64,000 bases of DNA from Agrococcus sp. SGAir0287 (GCF_005484985.1 NZ_CP027942.1:1178001-1242000), one strand, 5' to 3'; shown: positions 35,305-47,001, counted from the stretch's first letter. Notes: a model not told the origin generated them from the sequence alone. A program made the numbers and translations.

Positions 35305-37426
35305 TCAGCCGATCGTCGGCGGCGGGGAGGCGGTGGCGTCGAGCGGCGACGCCACTCGACGACCTCGGCCCTCGGCTCTCCGGAGGCGGGGATGCCGTCG
35401 ACGCGGTAGACGCGCATGCTCATCGGCGGCATCGCGATCGTGTCACCGGGCACCTGGCGTTCGCCGTCGTGCCGGTCGTCGGCGCTCGACCACAGGAGCT
35501 CGTAGCCCTCGACGCCGTCGGCGTTCGGCATCGTGACCTCCGCCTCGCGCGGCGAGCCGTGCAGCACGACGAGCACGCGCGAGTACGGCTCGTCGATCGG
35601 CGTCGACTCGGTCATGTGCTGCACGGTGCGATCGTGGCCGTGCTCCCAGTCGTCGATGGTCATGGGCGCGCCGAACGCGTTGAACCACTCCATGCGGCTC
35701 GAGCCCGCGACCCGCAGGTCGTCGCGGCCGTACTCCAGCGGACGCAGGGCGGGATGCTCGCGCCGCAGCAGGATGAGCCTGCGCGACTGCTCGAGGAACT
35801 CGTCCTGCCACGGCTTGCGGACCCACGGCATCCACGTCAGCGCGGAGTCGATGCAGTAGGCGTTGTTGTTGCCGCGCTGGGTGCGGCCGAACTCGTCGCC
35901 CGCCGTCAGCATGGGGATGCCGGCGGAGACGAGCAGCGTGCCGAGCACGTTGCGCATCGACCGGCGCCGGTCGAGCTGCACCGCCACGTCGTCGGTGCGG
36001 CCCTCGACGCCGTGGTTGTACGAGCGGTTGTCGTTCGTGCCGTCGCGGTTGTCCTCGCCGTTCGCGAGGTTGTGCTTCTCGTCGTAGCGGACGAGGTCGG
36101 TGAGCGTGAAGCCGTCGTGCGCCGTGACGAGATTGACGGAGGCGAGCGGGCCGCGCCGGCCCGTGAAGACGCCCTCGCTCCCCGCGATCGCGTGGGCGAT
36201 CGGTCCGAGCGACGTCGTCGCCGGCTCGCCGTGGCGCAGCCTGCGGTAGTCGCCGAGCCAGAACTGCCGCACGCGGTCGCGGTAGCCGTCGTTCCACTCG
36301 CTCCAGCCGTCGCCGAAGCGCCCGACCTGCCAGCCGCCCATCCCGACGTCCCACGGCTCGGCGATCATCGTCACGCCGCGCAGGGACTCGTCGGTCGCGA
36401 TCGCGCGCAGCAGCGGATGCTCGGGCGAGAACGACGCATCCTCGCCGCGACCGAGGGTCACGGCGAGGTCGAAGCGGAAGCCGTCGATCTGCACGTCGTG
36501 CGCCCAGTAGCGCAGGCTGTCGAGCACGAGCGCCTGCGCGGCCGGCAGCGAGAAGTCGACGGTGTTCCCGCACCCGGTGACGTCCACGTAGCGGCCATCG
36601 TCGGTCTGGCGGTAGTACGAGGCGTCGTCGATGAGGCGCAGGCTGGCGCCGGGACCGCCCGGGCCCTCCTCGGCCGTGTGGTTGTAGACGACGTCGAGGT
36701 AGACCTCGATGCCCGCCTCGTGCAGCAGCCGCACCATCCCCTTCACCTCGCGCAGCACGCCGCCCGTGCCGTCGAGGCGGTTGGCGCGCGACGCGTATGC
36801 GCTGTGCGGCGTCATCCACGACAGCGTGTTGTAGCCCCAGTAGTTCGTGCGGCCCTGCGCGAGCAGCCGCTGCTCGGAGACGAAGTAGTGGATGGGCAGC
36901 AGCTGCACCGCCGTGACGCCGAGATCCTTGAGGTATGCGATCGTGCTCGGATGCGCGAGCCCCGCGTACGTGCCGCGCAGCTCCTCGGGCATGTGCGGCG
37001 AGAGCTGCGTGAGGCCCTTCACGTGCGCCTCGTAGATCACGGTCTCGTCGAGCGGGGTCGCGGGCCGTCGCGAGTCCCCCCAGTCGAACGTCGAGTCGAT
37101 GACGGTCGCGCGGTGCTCGCCGGACGGCGTGCGCTGGATGCCCTTCGCGTGCGGGGGAGGGCGTGGCGCGTCGCGTCGAAGCGATGGGTCGGGCCGCTCG
37201 GCCCGTCGACCCCGACCGCGTAGGCGGTGCCCGGCTGCAGCAGGTCCGACTCGGCGCTCCACACGTCGTCGTCGCCGCGGCGCATCGGGATGCGATGCGT
37301 GACGCGGTCGAGGTCGTGCGCGTCGAAGATGCGCAGCTCCATCGACGTCGCATGCCGCGACCACACGCGCAGGACGTGTCCCCGACCGGTCTGCCGGAGA
37401 CCGAGGTCGCCGACGAGCCGATCCAT
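35305..37426 (-). CDS. glgX: Glycogen debranching enzyme GlgX, two apparent frameshifts
   Basis: Isoamylase-type GH13 enzyme that removes limit-dextrin branches. MDRLVGDLGLRQTGRGHVLR starts the CBM48 region. FDATRHALP then breaks at the run 37153-37157; one added base on the minus strand reading CCCCC joins it to PHAKGIQRTPSGE. The barrel is intact, with IDGFRFDLAVTLGRG (nucleophile Asp), TMIAEPWDVGMGG (acid Glu) and LVTAHDGFTLTD. Near the end a second run (35324-35327), if extended by one base, gives P-P-P-P-P-P-T-I-G and TGA at 35305-35307; uncorrected, the frame runs far into glgP antisense. Repaired length is 707, usual for GlgX. ATG 37426 has TAGCCT seven bases before it. Confidence 0.88.
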
Positions 37427-37448
37427 GCTCCCTAGGCTAGGCGACGCC
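37427..37448. promoter_or_regulatory. Overlapping divergent -10 elements of glgX and the cysteine desulfurase gene
   Basis: Only 22 bases separate the two start codons. CTAGGCTAGG at 37432-37440 supplies TAGCCT on the minus strand (37439-37434) seven bases before the glgX ATG, and TAGGCT or TAGGCG on the plus strand (37433-37438 or 37438-37443) before the ATG at 37449. The two promoters cannot both be occupied at once. Confidence 0.65.
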
Positions 37449-38576
37449 ATGCGGTACCTCGATCACGCTGCCACGACGCCGCTGCGGCCGTCGGTCGTCG
37501 CGGCGATGGCCGAGGCGCCCGCGCTCGCGAACCCGGCCTCGACGCATCGCGCTGGGCAGCGTGCCGCGGCGCTGCTCGAGGAGGCGCGGGAGCGGATCGC
37601 GCAGGCGCTCGACGCGCATCCGACCGAGGTGGTGCTGACGTCGGGCGGCACGGAGTCGACGAACCTCGCGCTGCAGGGCATGGCGCGCGTGCGTCCCGGT
37701 GCGCTCGTCGTGCCCGACGGCGAGCACCACGCGACGCTCGACACCGCGGAGGCGCTCGCCGCGGCGGGCCGCGAGGTGCGGTGGGTGCCGATCTCCCGGC
37801 AGGCGTCGATCGACCACGACGCGTTCGCCGCCGCCCTGGAGGGGGCGGCGCTCGCGACGTCGATCTGGGTGTCGAACGAGATCGGCACGGTGCAGGACGT
37901 CGCGGCGCTCGCGGCCCTCGCGCGCACGGCGGGCGTGCCGATGCACGTCGACGCCGTGCAGGCGCTCGGGCATCTGCCGGTGTCGGCGCGCTCGCTCGGT
38001 CTCGGGGCCGCCGGCGCGACGACGATCGGCCTGTCCGCGCACAAGGTCGGGGGGCCCGTCGGGGTCGGCGTGCTGCTCGTCGCGCGCGATGCGCCGATCG
38101 CGCCGATCGTGCACGGCGGCGGGCAGCAGCGGGGCCTGCGCTCGGGCACGCAGGACGTGCTCGGCGCGCACTGCGCGTCCATCGCGATCGCCGAGGCGGT
38201 CGAGGAGCTCGCGTCGGAGTCGGCGCGGCTCGCCGCGCTGCGCGATCGGGTGCTCGCGGTGGGGACCGCCGTGCCCGGCGTCGTGGCGACCGCGCCGTCC
38301 GACGCGTGCGCGCCGCACGTCGCGCATCTCGCGATCGAGGGCGCAGAGCCCGAGACGATCGTCTTCACGCTCGACCGGCTCGGCTTCGCGGTGTCGAACG
38401 GCTCGGCGTGCACCGCCGGGGTGCAGGAGCCTTCGCACGTCCTCGCGGCGATGGGGCTCGGGCACCTCGCGCCGCTGCGCGTCTCGCTCGGTCGCACGAC
38501 GACGAGCGACGACGTCGACGCGCTCTGCGCGACTCTGCCCGGCGCCATCGCGACGGCGCGCGCGGCGTCGGCGTAG
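37449..38576 (+). CDS. Cysteine desulfurase (NifS/IscS type)
   Basis: PLP enzyme that moves sulfur from cysteine to acceptors. MRYLDHAATTPLRPSVVAAM is the usual N-terminus; LTSGGTESTNLALQG and TTIGLSAHKVGGPVGVGVLL (PLP Lys) follow; the catalytic Cys sits in FAVSNGSACTAGVQEPSHVL, a group I loop. 375 residues. It is followed by mnmA, the enzyme that thiolates tRNA wobble uridine, so it most likely supplies the sulfur for that reaction. No iscU or suf genes are close by. Confidence 0.93.
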   Translation: MRYLDHAATTPLRPSVVAAMAEAPALANPASTHRAGQRAAALLEEARERIAQALDAHPTEVVLTSGGTESTNLALQGMARVRPGALVVPDGEHHATLDTAEALAAAGREVRWVPISRQASIDHDAFAAALEGAALATSIWVSNEIGTVQDVAALAALARTAGVPMHVDAVQALGHLPVSARSLGLGAAGATTIGLSAHKVGGPVGVGVLLVARDAPIAPIVHGGGQQRGLRSGTQDVLGAHCASIAIAEAVEELASESARLAALRDRVLAVGTAVPGVVATAPSDACAPHVAHLAIEGAEPETIVFTLDRLGFAVSNGSACTAGVQEPSHVLAAMGLGHLAPLRVSLGRTTTSDDVDALCATLPGAIATARAASA

Positions 38577-38639
38577 CCCGCGCATCCGCATCCCATCCGC
38601 ATCGTCGTCCGGGGCCCTGGGTGCGTCGCCCGGAACCGC

Positions 38640-38738
38640 TGACTGGCCACGAACGGTCGAACGATGGCCACGATCGGTCGGACGGTGGCCGCCATGGGTG
38701 AGGAGTGGCCAGGAAGGGCAGCCCTTCGTGGCCAGTCA
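38640..38738. repeat. TGGCC-unit repeat array bounded by a 14-bp inverted repeat
   Basis: Four units beginning TGGCC start at 38644, 38665, 38686 and 38706 (spacing 21, 21, 20). The first two are close copies (tggccacgaacggtcgaacga and a variant with three changes); the later ones decay. TGACTGGCCACGAA at 38640-38653 is repeated exactly inverted at 38725-38738. It lies in the 203-base gap between the desulfurase and mnmA genes. Bases 38577-38639 show nothing else recognisable. A REP-like intergenic element is my best reading. Confidence 0.7.
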
Positions 38739-38779
38739 CGGCGTCAACGTCACGCGCACGGCTCGGTAGCGTGGACGGC

Positions 38780-39889
38780 ATGCAGGTGCTCGCAGCGATG
38801 TCGGGCGGCGTCGACTCCGCCGTGGCCGCCGCGCGCGCCGTCGACGCCGGGCACGACGTCGTGGGCGTGCACCTCGCCCTCAACCGCAACGCGGGCACGC
38901 TGCGCACGGGATCGCGCGGCTGCTGCACCGTCGAGGACGCGATGGACGCGCGCCGCGTCGCCGACCGCCTCGGCATCCCCTTCTACGTGTGGGACTTCTC
39001 GGAGCGCTTCCAGCAGGAGGTCGTCGAGGACTTCCTCGGCGAGTACGCCGCGGGCCGCACGCCGAACCCGTGCCTGCGCTGCAACGAGCGCATCAAGTTC
39101 GCCGCCCTGCTCGACCGGGCGATCGGGCTCGGCTTCGACCGGGTCGCGACGGGGCACTACGCGCGGATCGTCGACGCGGCATCCGGCCCGGAGCTGCACC
39201 GCGCCGCCGACTGGGCGAAGGACCAGTCGTACGTGCTCGGCGTGCTCACGGGCGAGCAGCTCGCGCATTGCATGTTCCCGCTCGCCGACACGCCGTCGAA
39301 GGCCGAGGTGCGTGCCGAGGCCGAGCGCCGTGGCCTCGCCGTGGCGAGCAAGCCCGACAGCCACGACATCTGCTTCATCCCCGACGGCGACACCCGCGGA
39401 TTCCTCGCCGAGCGGCTGGGGGATGCGCCGGGCGCGATCGTCGAGCGCGACGGCACGGTCGTCGGCGACCATGCGGGTGCGCACGGCTTCACGGTCGGGC
39501 AGCGCCGCGGCCTGCGCCTCGGCGTGCCGAGCCCCGACGGACGCCCGCGCTTCGTGCTCGAGGTGCGCCCGTCGACGCGCGAGGTCGTCGTGGGCCCGCG
39601 CGAGGCGCTCGCGGTCGTCGAGCTCGGCGGCACGCGCGTGACGTGGGCGGGGGAGCGGCACCCCGGGCTCGCGGCGCCCGGCGGCCTCGCCGTCGAGGTG
39701 CAGATCCGCGCGCACGCCGACCCCGTGCCCGCGACGGCATCCCTCGTCGACGACGAGCTCGTCGTGCGCGTCGACGCACCGCTCTCCGGCGTCGCGACCG
39801 GCCAGTCGGCCGTGCTCTACCTCGGCACCCGCGTGCTGGGGCAGTGCACGATCGACCGCACGGTCGCCGCGGAGCCCGCGGGAGTCTGA
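38780..39889 (+). CDS. mnmA: tRNA-specific 2-thiouridylase
   Basis: Makes s2U34 in Lys, Glu and Gln tRNAs with ATP and a persulfide donor. The PP-loop [17 protein letters not shown], first catalytic Cys in [15 protein letters not shown], second in [16 protein letters not shown], and GHYARIV are all present. 369 residues. ATG 38780 lies seven bases after TAGCGT (38767-38772), so the message is probably leaderless. Upstream cysteine desulfurase and downstream ligA follow the common actinobacterial order. Confidence 0.96.
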   Translation: MQVLAAMSGGVDSAVAAARAVDAGHDVVGVHLALNRNAGTLRTGSRGCCTVEDAMDARRVADRLGIPFYVWDFSERFQQEVVEDFLGEYAAGRTPNPCLRCNERIKFAALLDRAIGLGFDRVATGHYARIVDAASGPELHRAADWAKDQSYVLGVLTGEQLAHCMFPLADTPSKAEVRAEAERRGLAVASKPDSHDICFIPDGDTRGFLAERLGDAPGAIVERDGTVVGDHAGAHGFTVGQRRGLRLGVPSPDGRPRFVLEVRPSTREVVVGPREALAVVELGGTRVTWAGERHPGLAAPGGLAVEVQIRAHADPVPATASLVDDELVVRVDAPLSGVATGQSAVLYLGTRVLGQCTIDRTVAAEPAGV

Positions 39890-42348
<2,459 letters not shown>

Positions 42349-42349
<1 letters not shown>

Positions 42350-42855
42350 TGGACGCCATCGCCGTGCTGCACGAGCTCTACGGACGCATCCCGGGGGAGG
42401 TGCGTCGCGCGGTCGACGGGCTCTCGCCCGAGCGGCTGGTCGAGCGCCCGGCGCCCGAGGCGAACACGATCGCGTGGCTCGTGTGGCATCTCGCGCGGGT
42501 GCAGGACCATCACGTCTCCGAGCTGCTGGGCACCGACCAGCTCTGGGCGACGGGCGACTGGGCGGCGTCGTTCGGGCTCGAGGCCGACCCCGACGACACC
42601 GGCTACGGGCACGACCCGGCGGATGTCGCACGCGTGCGACCGACGTCGGTGGAGGCGCTCGTCGCGTACGCCGACGCCGCGCACGCACGCGCGGTCTCGT
42701 ACGTCGACGCCTGCTCCGACGAGGATCTCGATCGCGTCGTCGACGAGCGGTGGGATCCGCCGGTGACGCTCGGCGTCCGGCTCGTGAGCGTCGCCGACGA
42801 CGCCATCCAGCACGCCGGGCAGGCGTCGTACCTCCGCGGCCTGCTGGGCGCATGA
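42349..42855 (+). CDS. DinB/DUF664 mycothiol-transferase-like protein
   Basis: A 168-residue four-helix-bundle protein. NTIAWLVWHLARVQDHHVSE holds a metal His pair and ASYLRGLLG closes the fold; VSVADDAIQHAGQ gives the third His. The family is related to mycothiol-dependent S-transferases and DinB proteins. The ATG overlaps the ligA stop (TGATG), so it is translationally coupled to the ligase gene, although no functional link is known. Confidence 0.82.
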
Positions 42856-42880
42856 CGGCGATCGCACGGCGCGCGCGGGC

Positions 42881-44032
42881 ATGATCGGGCGCCTCGCGAT
42901 CGAGGGATACCGCTCGATTCGCTCGCTCGTCGTCGACCTCGAGCCGCTCACGGTCGTGACGGGTCCGAACGGCAGCGGCAAGTCGAACCTCTACCGCGCC
43001 CTGCGACTGCTCGCCGACTGCGGCGCCGGGCGCGTCGTCCCCTCCCTCGCGGCCTCGGGCGGGCTCGACGGCGTGCTGTGGGCCGGACCCGAGACGATCA
43101 GCGCCGCGGTGCTCGCGGGCGCCCCGGCGCAGGGCCTCGTGCGGCAGGGGCCCGTCGCGCTGCGCCTCGGCTTCGGCGGCGACGAGCTCGGCTACGCCGT
43201 CGATCTCGGCCTGCCCGTGCCCTCCGGCCCCACGATGTTCGCGCGCGACCCCGTGCTGAAGCAGGAGCACGTCTTCGCAGGTCTCGAGCCGCGTCCGGCG
43301 TCGACCCTCGCGCGGCGCGCGGGCCCCCTCGCGCAGAGCCGCGGCGACGACGGCTGGGTCGAGCTCTCGCGCACGCTCGCGCCGTGGGACTCGCTGCTCG
43401 ACGAGCTGCCGGGCTCCGACGCCGCGCCCGAGATCGCCGGCGCGCGCCGCATCCTGCGAGCGTGGCGCTTCCACGACGCGCTGCGCACGGATGCGCACGC
43501 GCCGGCCAGGCAGCCGCAGGTGGCGACGCGTGCCGTGCGCCTCGACGACGACGGCGCGAACCTCGCGGCCGTGCTGCAGACGACGATCGAGTCGCGAGCC
43601 GACGGCACCGTCGAGCGCGCCATCGAGGAGGGGTTCCAAGGCTCGCGGCTCGAGATCGTCGCCGAGGGCGGGCGGATGCGGCTCGCGCTCCGCCAGCCCG
43701 GCATGCTCCGCGCGCTCGAGGCGCCCGAGCTCTCCGACGGCACGATGCAGTACCTGCTGCTCGTCGCCGCCCTCACGTCGGTCGAGCGCCCCGGGCTTCT
43801 CGTGCTGAACGAGCCGGAGCGCAGCCTGCACGACGACCTGCTGCCCGCGCTCGCAGCCCGCATCCGCGACGCCGCCGACGAGACCCAGGTCGTGGTCGTC
43901 ACGCACTCGCGCGTCCTCGCGGATGCGCTGGGCGGCGCGCGCGTCGAGCTCGAGCGCGCAGGCGGCGAGACGCTCGTCGCCGGACGAGAGGGGCCGCTCG
44001 ACGTGCCCGCCTGGCGATGGCCGAGCCGCTGA
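42881..44032 (+). CDS. RecF/SMC-like AAA ATPase
   Basis: A 383-residue single-domain ATPase. LTVVTGPNGSGKSNLYRALR (Walker A, about residues 26-45) is in a RecF-like IEGYRSIRSLVVDLEPL context; LSDGTMQYLLLVAAL is the ABC signature region; LLVLNEPERSLHDDLLPAL is Walker B with an Asn where Asp is usual before Glu. There is no coiled coil and no Toprim domain, so it is neither RecF nor an OLD nuclease. It resembles stand-alone ATPases (COG4637 type) of unknown role. No obvious defence partner is adjacent. Confidence 0.82.
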   Translation: MIGRLAIEGYRSIRSLVVDLEPLTVVTGPNGSGKSNLYRALRLLADCGAGRVVPSLAASGGLDGVLWAGPETISAAVLAGAPAQGLVRQGPVALRLGFGGDELGYAVDLGLPVPSGPTMFARDPVLKQEHVFAGLEPRPASTLARRAGPLAQSRGDDGWVELSRTLAPWDSLLDELPGSDAAPEIAGARRILRAWRFHDALRTDAHAPARQPQVATRAVRLDDDGANLAAVLQTTIESRADGTVERAIEEGFQGSRLEIVAEGGRMRLALRQPGMLRALEAPELSDGTMQYLLLVAALTSVERPGLLVLNEPERSLHDDLLPALAARIRDAADETQVVVVTHSRVLADALGGARVELERAGGETLVAGREGPLDVPAWRWPSR

Positions 44033-44066
44033 GGGCTCGAGCAGCCGAGTCTCGTAGCCTGGTGGC

Positions 44067-45017
44067 ATGAGCGTGCGTGCGGCGGTGCAGGCGGCCTTCG
44101 GGCCGGATCTCACGATCGACGGCACCGACTCCATCCATCGCTTCTCGCTCGTCTGGTGGGCGCGCGTGCATGCGCCCGGCGGCGACGTGCCCGCAGTCGT
44201 CAAGCGCACCTGGGGCAGCGGGCAGCATGCGCTCGAGGCTTGGCAGCGCGTGCTCGTGGGGCGCGGCGTGCGCACCGTCGCGCCGCTGCTGCCACCCGTC
44301 GACGTCACGATCGAGGAGGACGGCGAGGGGCGCCGCGAACGCTGGGTCGCCTATCCCAGGCTGCGCGGCCGCGGGTGGGACGGCTCGAGCACCGACGTCG
44401 CCGCCGCGGGCCGGCTGCTCGGCACGATGCACGCAGCCTCCACGGACCTCGCCATCGAGGGCTTCCCGGTCTTCGAGTGGGGCACGGATGCCGCCGACTC
44501 GATCGCGGAGGACGTCGAGGCCGTGCGCCGCTCGACCGCGGAGCACTGGCCGCACGCGGATCCGGGCCCGTGGATCGCGGCCCTCGAACGCTTCGGCGAC
44601 ACCCTGCGGGCGATGCGCGCGGCAGCGCTGCCGTGCATCCCCGCGTCGCTCGACCACCGCGCCGCGAACCTCCTGTTCGATGACGAGGGCGCGATGACGG
44701 TCGACCTCGAGAACGCCGCGCTCGCGCCGCGCCTGCTCGACCTCGCGCTCGCGGTGCTGCTCTTCCCGCTCGAGGACGTCGGCTGCGCCGGACGTGCGCT
44801 CTCTGGCGAGGAGTGGCGAGCCTTCCTCGCCGGGTACCTCGCCGAGGCGCCGCCGCTCGGTGCGACCGAGCGCTCCGCGTGGCCGACCGCGCTCGAGTAC
44901 ATGCGCATGGAGTGGGGCACCTGGCATCTCACCGAGGGCGTCGAGACGGACCCCGCGAACCTCGCCTACCTCGAGGACCTGCTGACGCTCGATGCCGAGC
45001 GCTTCGCACTGCCCTGA
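44067..45017 (+). CDS. Aminoglycoside-phosphotransferase-fold kinase-like protein
   Basis: A 316-residue protein of the APH/choline kinase fold. PAVVKRTWGSG gives the ATP-site Lys. The Brenner-type motif reads IPASLDHRAANLLFDDEG instead of H-G-D-x-x-x-x-N, and the metal site reads MTVDLENAALAPRLLDLALA, with the D-L-E in place of D-F/W-E. The first His-Gly of the catalytic loop has changed (L-D-H), so activity is uncertain. TAGCCT (44055-44060) lies six bases before the ATG. Substrate unknown. Confidence 0.75.
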   Translation: MSVRAAVQAAFGPDLTIDGTDSIHRFSLVWWARVHAPGGDVPAVVKRTWGSGQHALEAWQRVLVGRGVRTVAPLLPPVDVTIEEDGEGRRERWVAYPRLRGRGWDGSSTDVAAAGRLLGTMHAASTDLAIEGFPVFEWGTDAADSIAEDVEAVRRSTAEHWPHADPGPWIAALERFGDTLRAMRAAALPCIPASLDHRAANLLFDDEGAMTVDLENAALAPRLLDLALAVLLFPLEDVGCAGRALSGEEWRAFLAGYLAEAPPLGATERSAWPTALEYMRMEWGTWHLTEGVETDPANLAYLEDLLTLDAERFALP

Positions 45018-45080
45018 GCGTGCCGGCGGCCGCTGTCAACGCCCCGCGCACGCGACGACCGCGGCCGTAGCGTCGCCCGC

Positions 45081-46268
45081 ATGGCGATGCATCGGCACGA
45101 CGTCCTGGTCATCGGCGCAGGCAACGGCGGACTCGCGACCGCCGCCCGACTCGTCCGGCGGGGCTGCCTGGACGTGGGGCTCGTCGAGCCCTCGCCGCGG
45201 CACGTCTACAAGCCGCTGCAGAACTACGTCGGCCTCGGGCTCGCCCACGCGCGCGAGCTCTCCCGACCGCAGGCCCACCTCGTGCCCGACGAGGTCGCGT
45301 GGCATCGCAGGGCGGCCGTGCGCATCGACCCGCGCTCGCGCGTCGTGACGCTCGAGGACGGCAGCGAGGTCGCGGGCGCCGACGTCGTCGTCGCGACCGG
45401 TGCGCGCATCGACTGGGATGCCCTCCCCGGCGCGGCGGCCGCGCTGAGGCGGGGCCTCGCGGTGACGACGTTCGACGACGCCGTGCTCGAGCGCACATGG
45501 CAGCGCATCCGCGACCTGCGCCGAGGCGCCGCCGTCTTCACCCTGCACGCGCAGCCCGCGTCGGGACGGGAGACCGCGATGAAGCCGCTGCTGCTCGCGT
45601 GCGACCACTGGCGACGCGAGGGCGTGCTCGACGCGATCGACGTCTCCCTGGTCCACGACGAGCCGGTACTGCATCCCGTCCCCGAGATCGAGGCCGAGTG
45701 GCGTCGGCATCTCGTCGCGGCCGGCGTCCGCGTGCGTCTCGCGACGAGAGTGGTCGGCATCGAGGGCGACGAGGTGCTGCTCGAGACGGCGAGCGGGGCG
45801 ACGCGCGAGCGCGTCGAGCTCCTGCACCTCCTGCCGCCGTACGCGGCGGCCGAGGTCGTCGCGGCGTCCGGTCTCGACGGCCCGGGCACGCGAGGCTTCG
45901 TCGACGTCGACCCCGAGACGCTGCGCCACCGCGCCCACCCGCGCATCTGGGGCATCGGCGACGCAGCGCACCTCGGGGATGCGCGCACCGGCGGCGCGCT
46001 GCGGCGTCAGACTCGCATCGTCGTCGAGAACGTCCGGCGCGCTCGGGCCGGCGAGCCGCTCGAGCGGTACGACGGCTACACGGTCGCGCCGGTCGCGACG
46101 GGTGGCGGTCGGCTCTCCTTCGCCGAGTACGACCGCTCGCTCGCGCTGCGACGCACCCTGCCCGTCCGCGCTCGCGACGAGGTGCGTGCGCACCGCGCCT
46201 GGTATCTCCTCGACCGGCACGTGCTGCCGCGCCTGTACTGGCACGGCATCGTGCGGGGCCGCGCGTAG
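45081..46268 (+). CDS. Sulfide:quinone oxidoreductase-like flavoprotein
   Basis: A 395-residue FAD-dependent pyridine nucleotide-disulfide-fold enzyme. HDVLVIGAGNGGLATAARLV is the FAD dinucleotide motif; DVVVATGARIDWDALPG and HPRIWGIGDAAHLGDARTGG are the other FAD motifs. HVYKPLQNYVGLGLAHAREL resembles type II SQR. Only two candidate redox cysteines are seen (Cys30 and one in LLLACDHWRREG), and the usual pair is not clear, so it might be another NDH-2/SQR relative. TAGCGT (45068-45073) lies seven bases before the ATG. Confidence 0.8.
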   Translation: MAMHRHDVLVIGAGNGGLATAARLVRRGCLDVGLVEPSPRHVYKPLQNYVGLGLAHARELSRPQAHLVPDEVAWHRRAAVRIDPRSRVVTLEDGSEVAGADVVVATGARIDWDALPGAAAALRRGLAVTTFDDAVLERTWQRIRDLRRGAAVFTLHAQPASGRETAMKPLLLACDHWRREGVLDAIDVSLVHDEPVLHPVPEIEAEWRRHLVAAGVRVRLATRVVGIEGDEVLLETASGATRERVELLHLLPPYAAAEVVAASGLDGPGTRGFVDVDPETLRHRAHPRIWGIGDAAHLGDARTGGALRRQTRIVVENVRRARAGEPLERYDGYTVAPVATGGGRLSFAEYDRSLALRRTLPVRARDEVRAHRAWYLLDRHVLPRLYWHGIVRGRA

Positions 46269-46281
46269 CGCGCGCCGAGGC

Positions 46282-46938
46282 TCAGGCCCGCGCGCCGGCC
46301 ATCGCACGAGCCAGGCGCTCGCCCGCGACAGCCGCCTGCTCCTCGGCGGCCGCCTGCCGCTCGTCCGCGAGCGGCCGCAGCTGGGCCATCGCCGGGTTCG
46401 CGTGCGCGAGCGTGAGGTCGCGCTGCACGACCTCGAGGTCGAGTCCCCAGACGTCGCGGAGCGCACGCTCGAGCCAGCCGGTCGAGTGGTCCCAGCCGTC
46501 CTTCGGGGTGCCGGGCGCGTACGATCCGCCGAGCACCGTGACGAGCACCGCCGGCGTGCCTGCGAGGCCCGTCGCGCCGGGCCCGATCCGCGGGTCGGCG
46601 TAGGCGAGGTCGAACCAGGTCTTCACATGCTGCGAGACGCCGTAGTTGTAGAGCGGCACCGTGAGCAGCAGCGCATCGGCCTCGAGCAGCTCGTCCGCGA
46701 GCGCCGTCGCGAGCGCTCGGCCGCGGCGCTGCAGGTCCGTCCGCTCGGCCTCGGGCGTGAAGCCCTCCGTCACGGCCGCGGCCCAGAGGTCGGCCGGGAT
46801 GGGGGAGGTGCCCACGTCGCGGCGACGCACCTGCGGCTCGGGCGTCGCCTGGGCCCATGCCTGCTCGACGAGGTCGCCGAGGGCGCGGCTCGCGGAGGTC
46901 GCGGGCATGATGCTGGCGTCGAGGCGGAAGAGGGACAT
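46282..46938 (-). CDS. FMN-dependent NADH-azoreductase (flavodoxin-like)
   Basis: A 218-residue flavodoxin-fold NAD(P)H dehydrogenase. LFRLDASIMPATSASRALGD is the phosphate-binding loop, LLLTVPLYNYGVSQHVKTWF is the flavin loop with the AzoR P-M/L-Y-N-F/Y motif, and TVLGGSYAPGTPKDGWDH follows. It detoxifies quinones or azo compounds in relatives. AAGGAG precedes the ATG at 46938. Divergent from the HxlR gene at 47032 across an inverted repeat, the classic azoR-hxlR (YodB-like) arrangement. Confidence 0.9.
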   Translation of the reverse strand: MSLFRLDASIMPATSASRALGDLVEQAWAQATPEPQVRRRDVGTSPIPADLWAAAVTEGFTPEAERTDLQRRGRALATALADELLEADALLLTVPLYNYGVSQHVKTWFDLAYADPRIGPGATGLAGTPAVLVTVLGGSYAPGTPKDGWDHSTGWLERALRDVWGLDLEVVQRDLTLAHANPAMAQLRPLADERQAAAEEQAAVAGERLARAMAGARA

Positions 46939-46974
46939 GCTGCTCCTTGATCGAGGATCCTGCTGCTGGATGCA

Positions 46975-47001
46975 GAGTCGCTACGGAAAGCAGAGCGACT
47001 C
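46975..47001. promoter_or_regulatory. Candidate HxlR operator
   Basis: GAGTCGCT (46975-46982) and AGCGACTC (46994-47001) are perfect eight-base inverted repeats around an 11-base spacer in the 93-base divergent region between azoreductase and hxlR-type genes. The site ends 18 bases before the TAGGAT -10 (47020-47025) of the regulator gene, thus over its -35. Confidence 0.65.

Noticed and set aside
38640..38738. CRISPR-like array or intrinsic terminator
   Set aside because: Units follow each other without unique spacers and degrade quickly; no cas genes are near. The inverted arms are 71 bases apart, too far for an ordinary terminator hairpin.
42881..44032. Anti-phage OLD or Septu-type defence ATPase
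   Set aside because: No Toprim domain, nuclease partner or toxin gene is adjacent; the neighbours are a DinB protein and an APH-fold protein.
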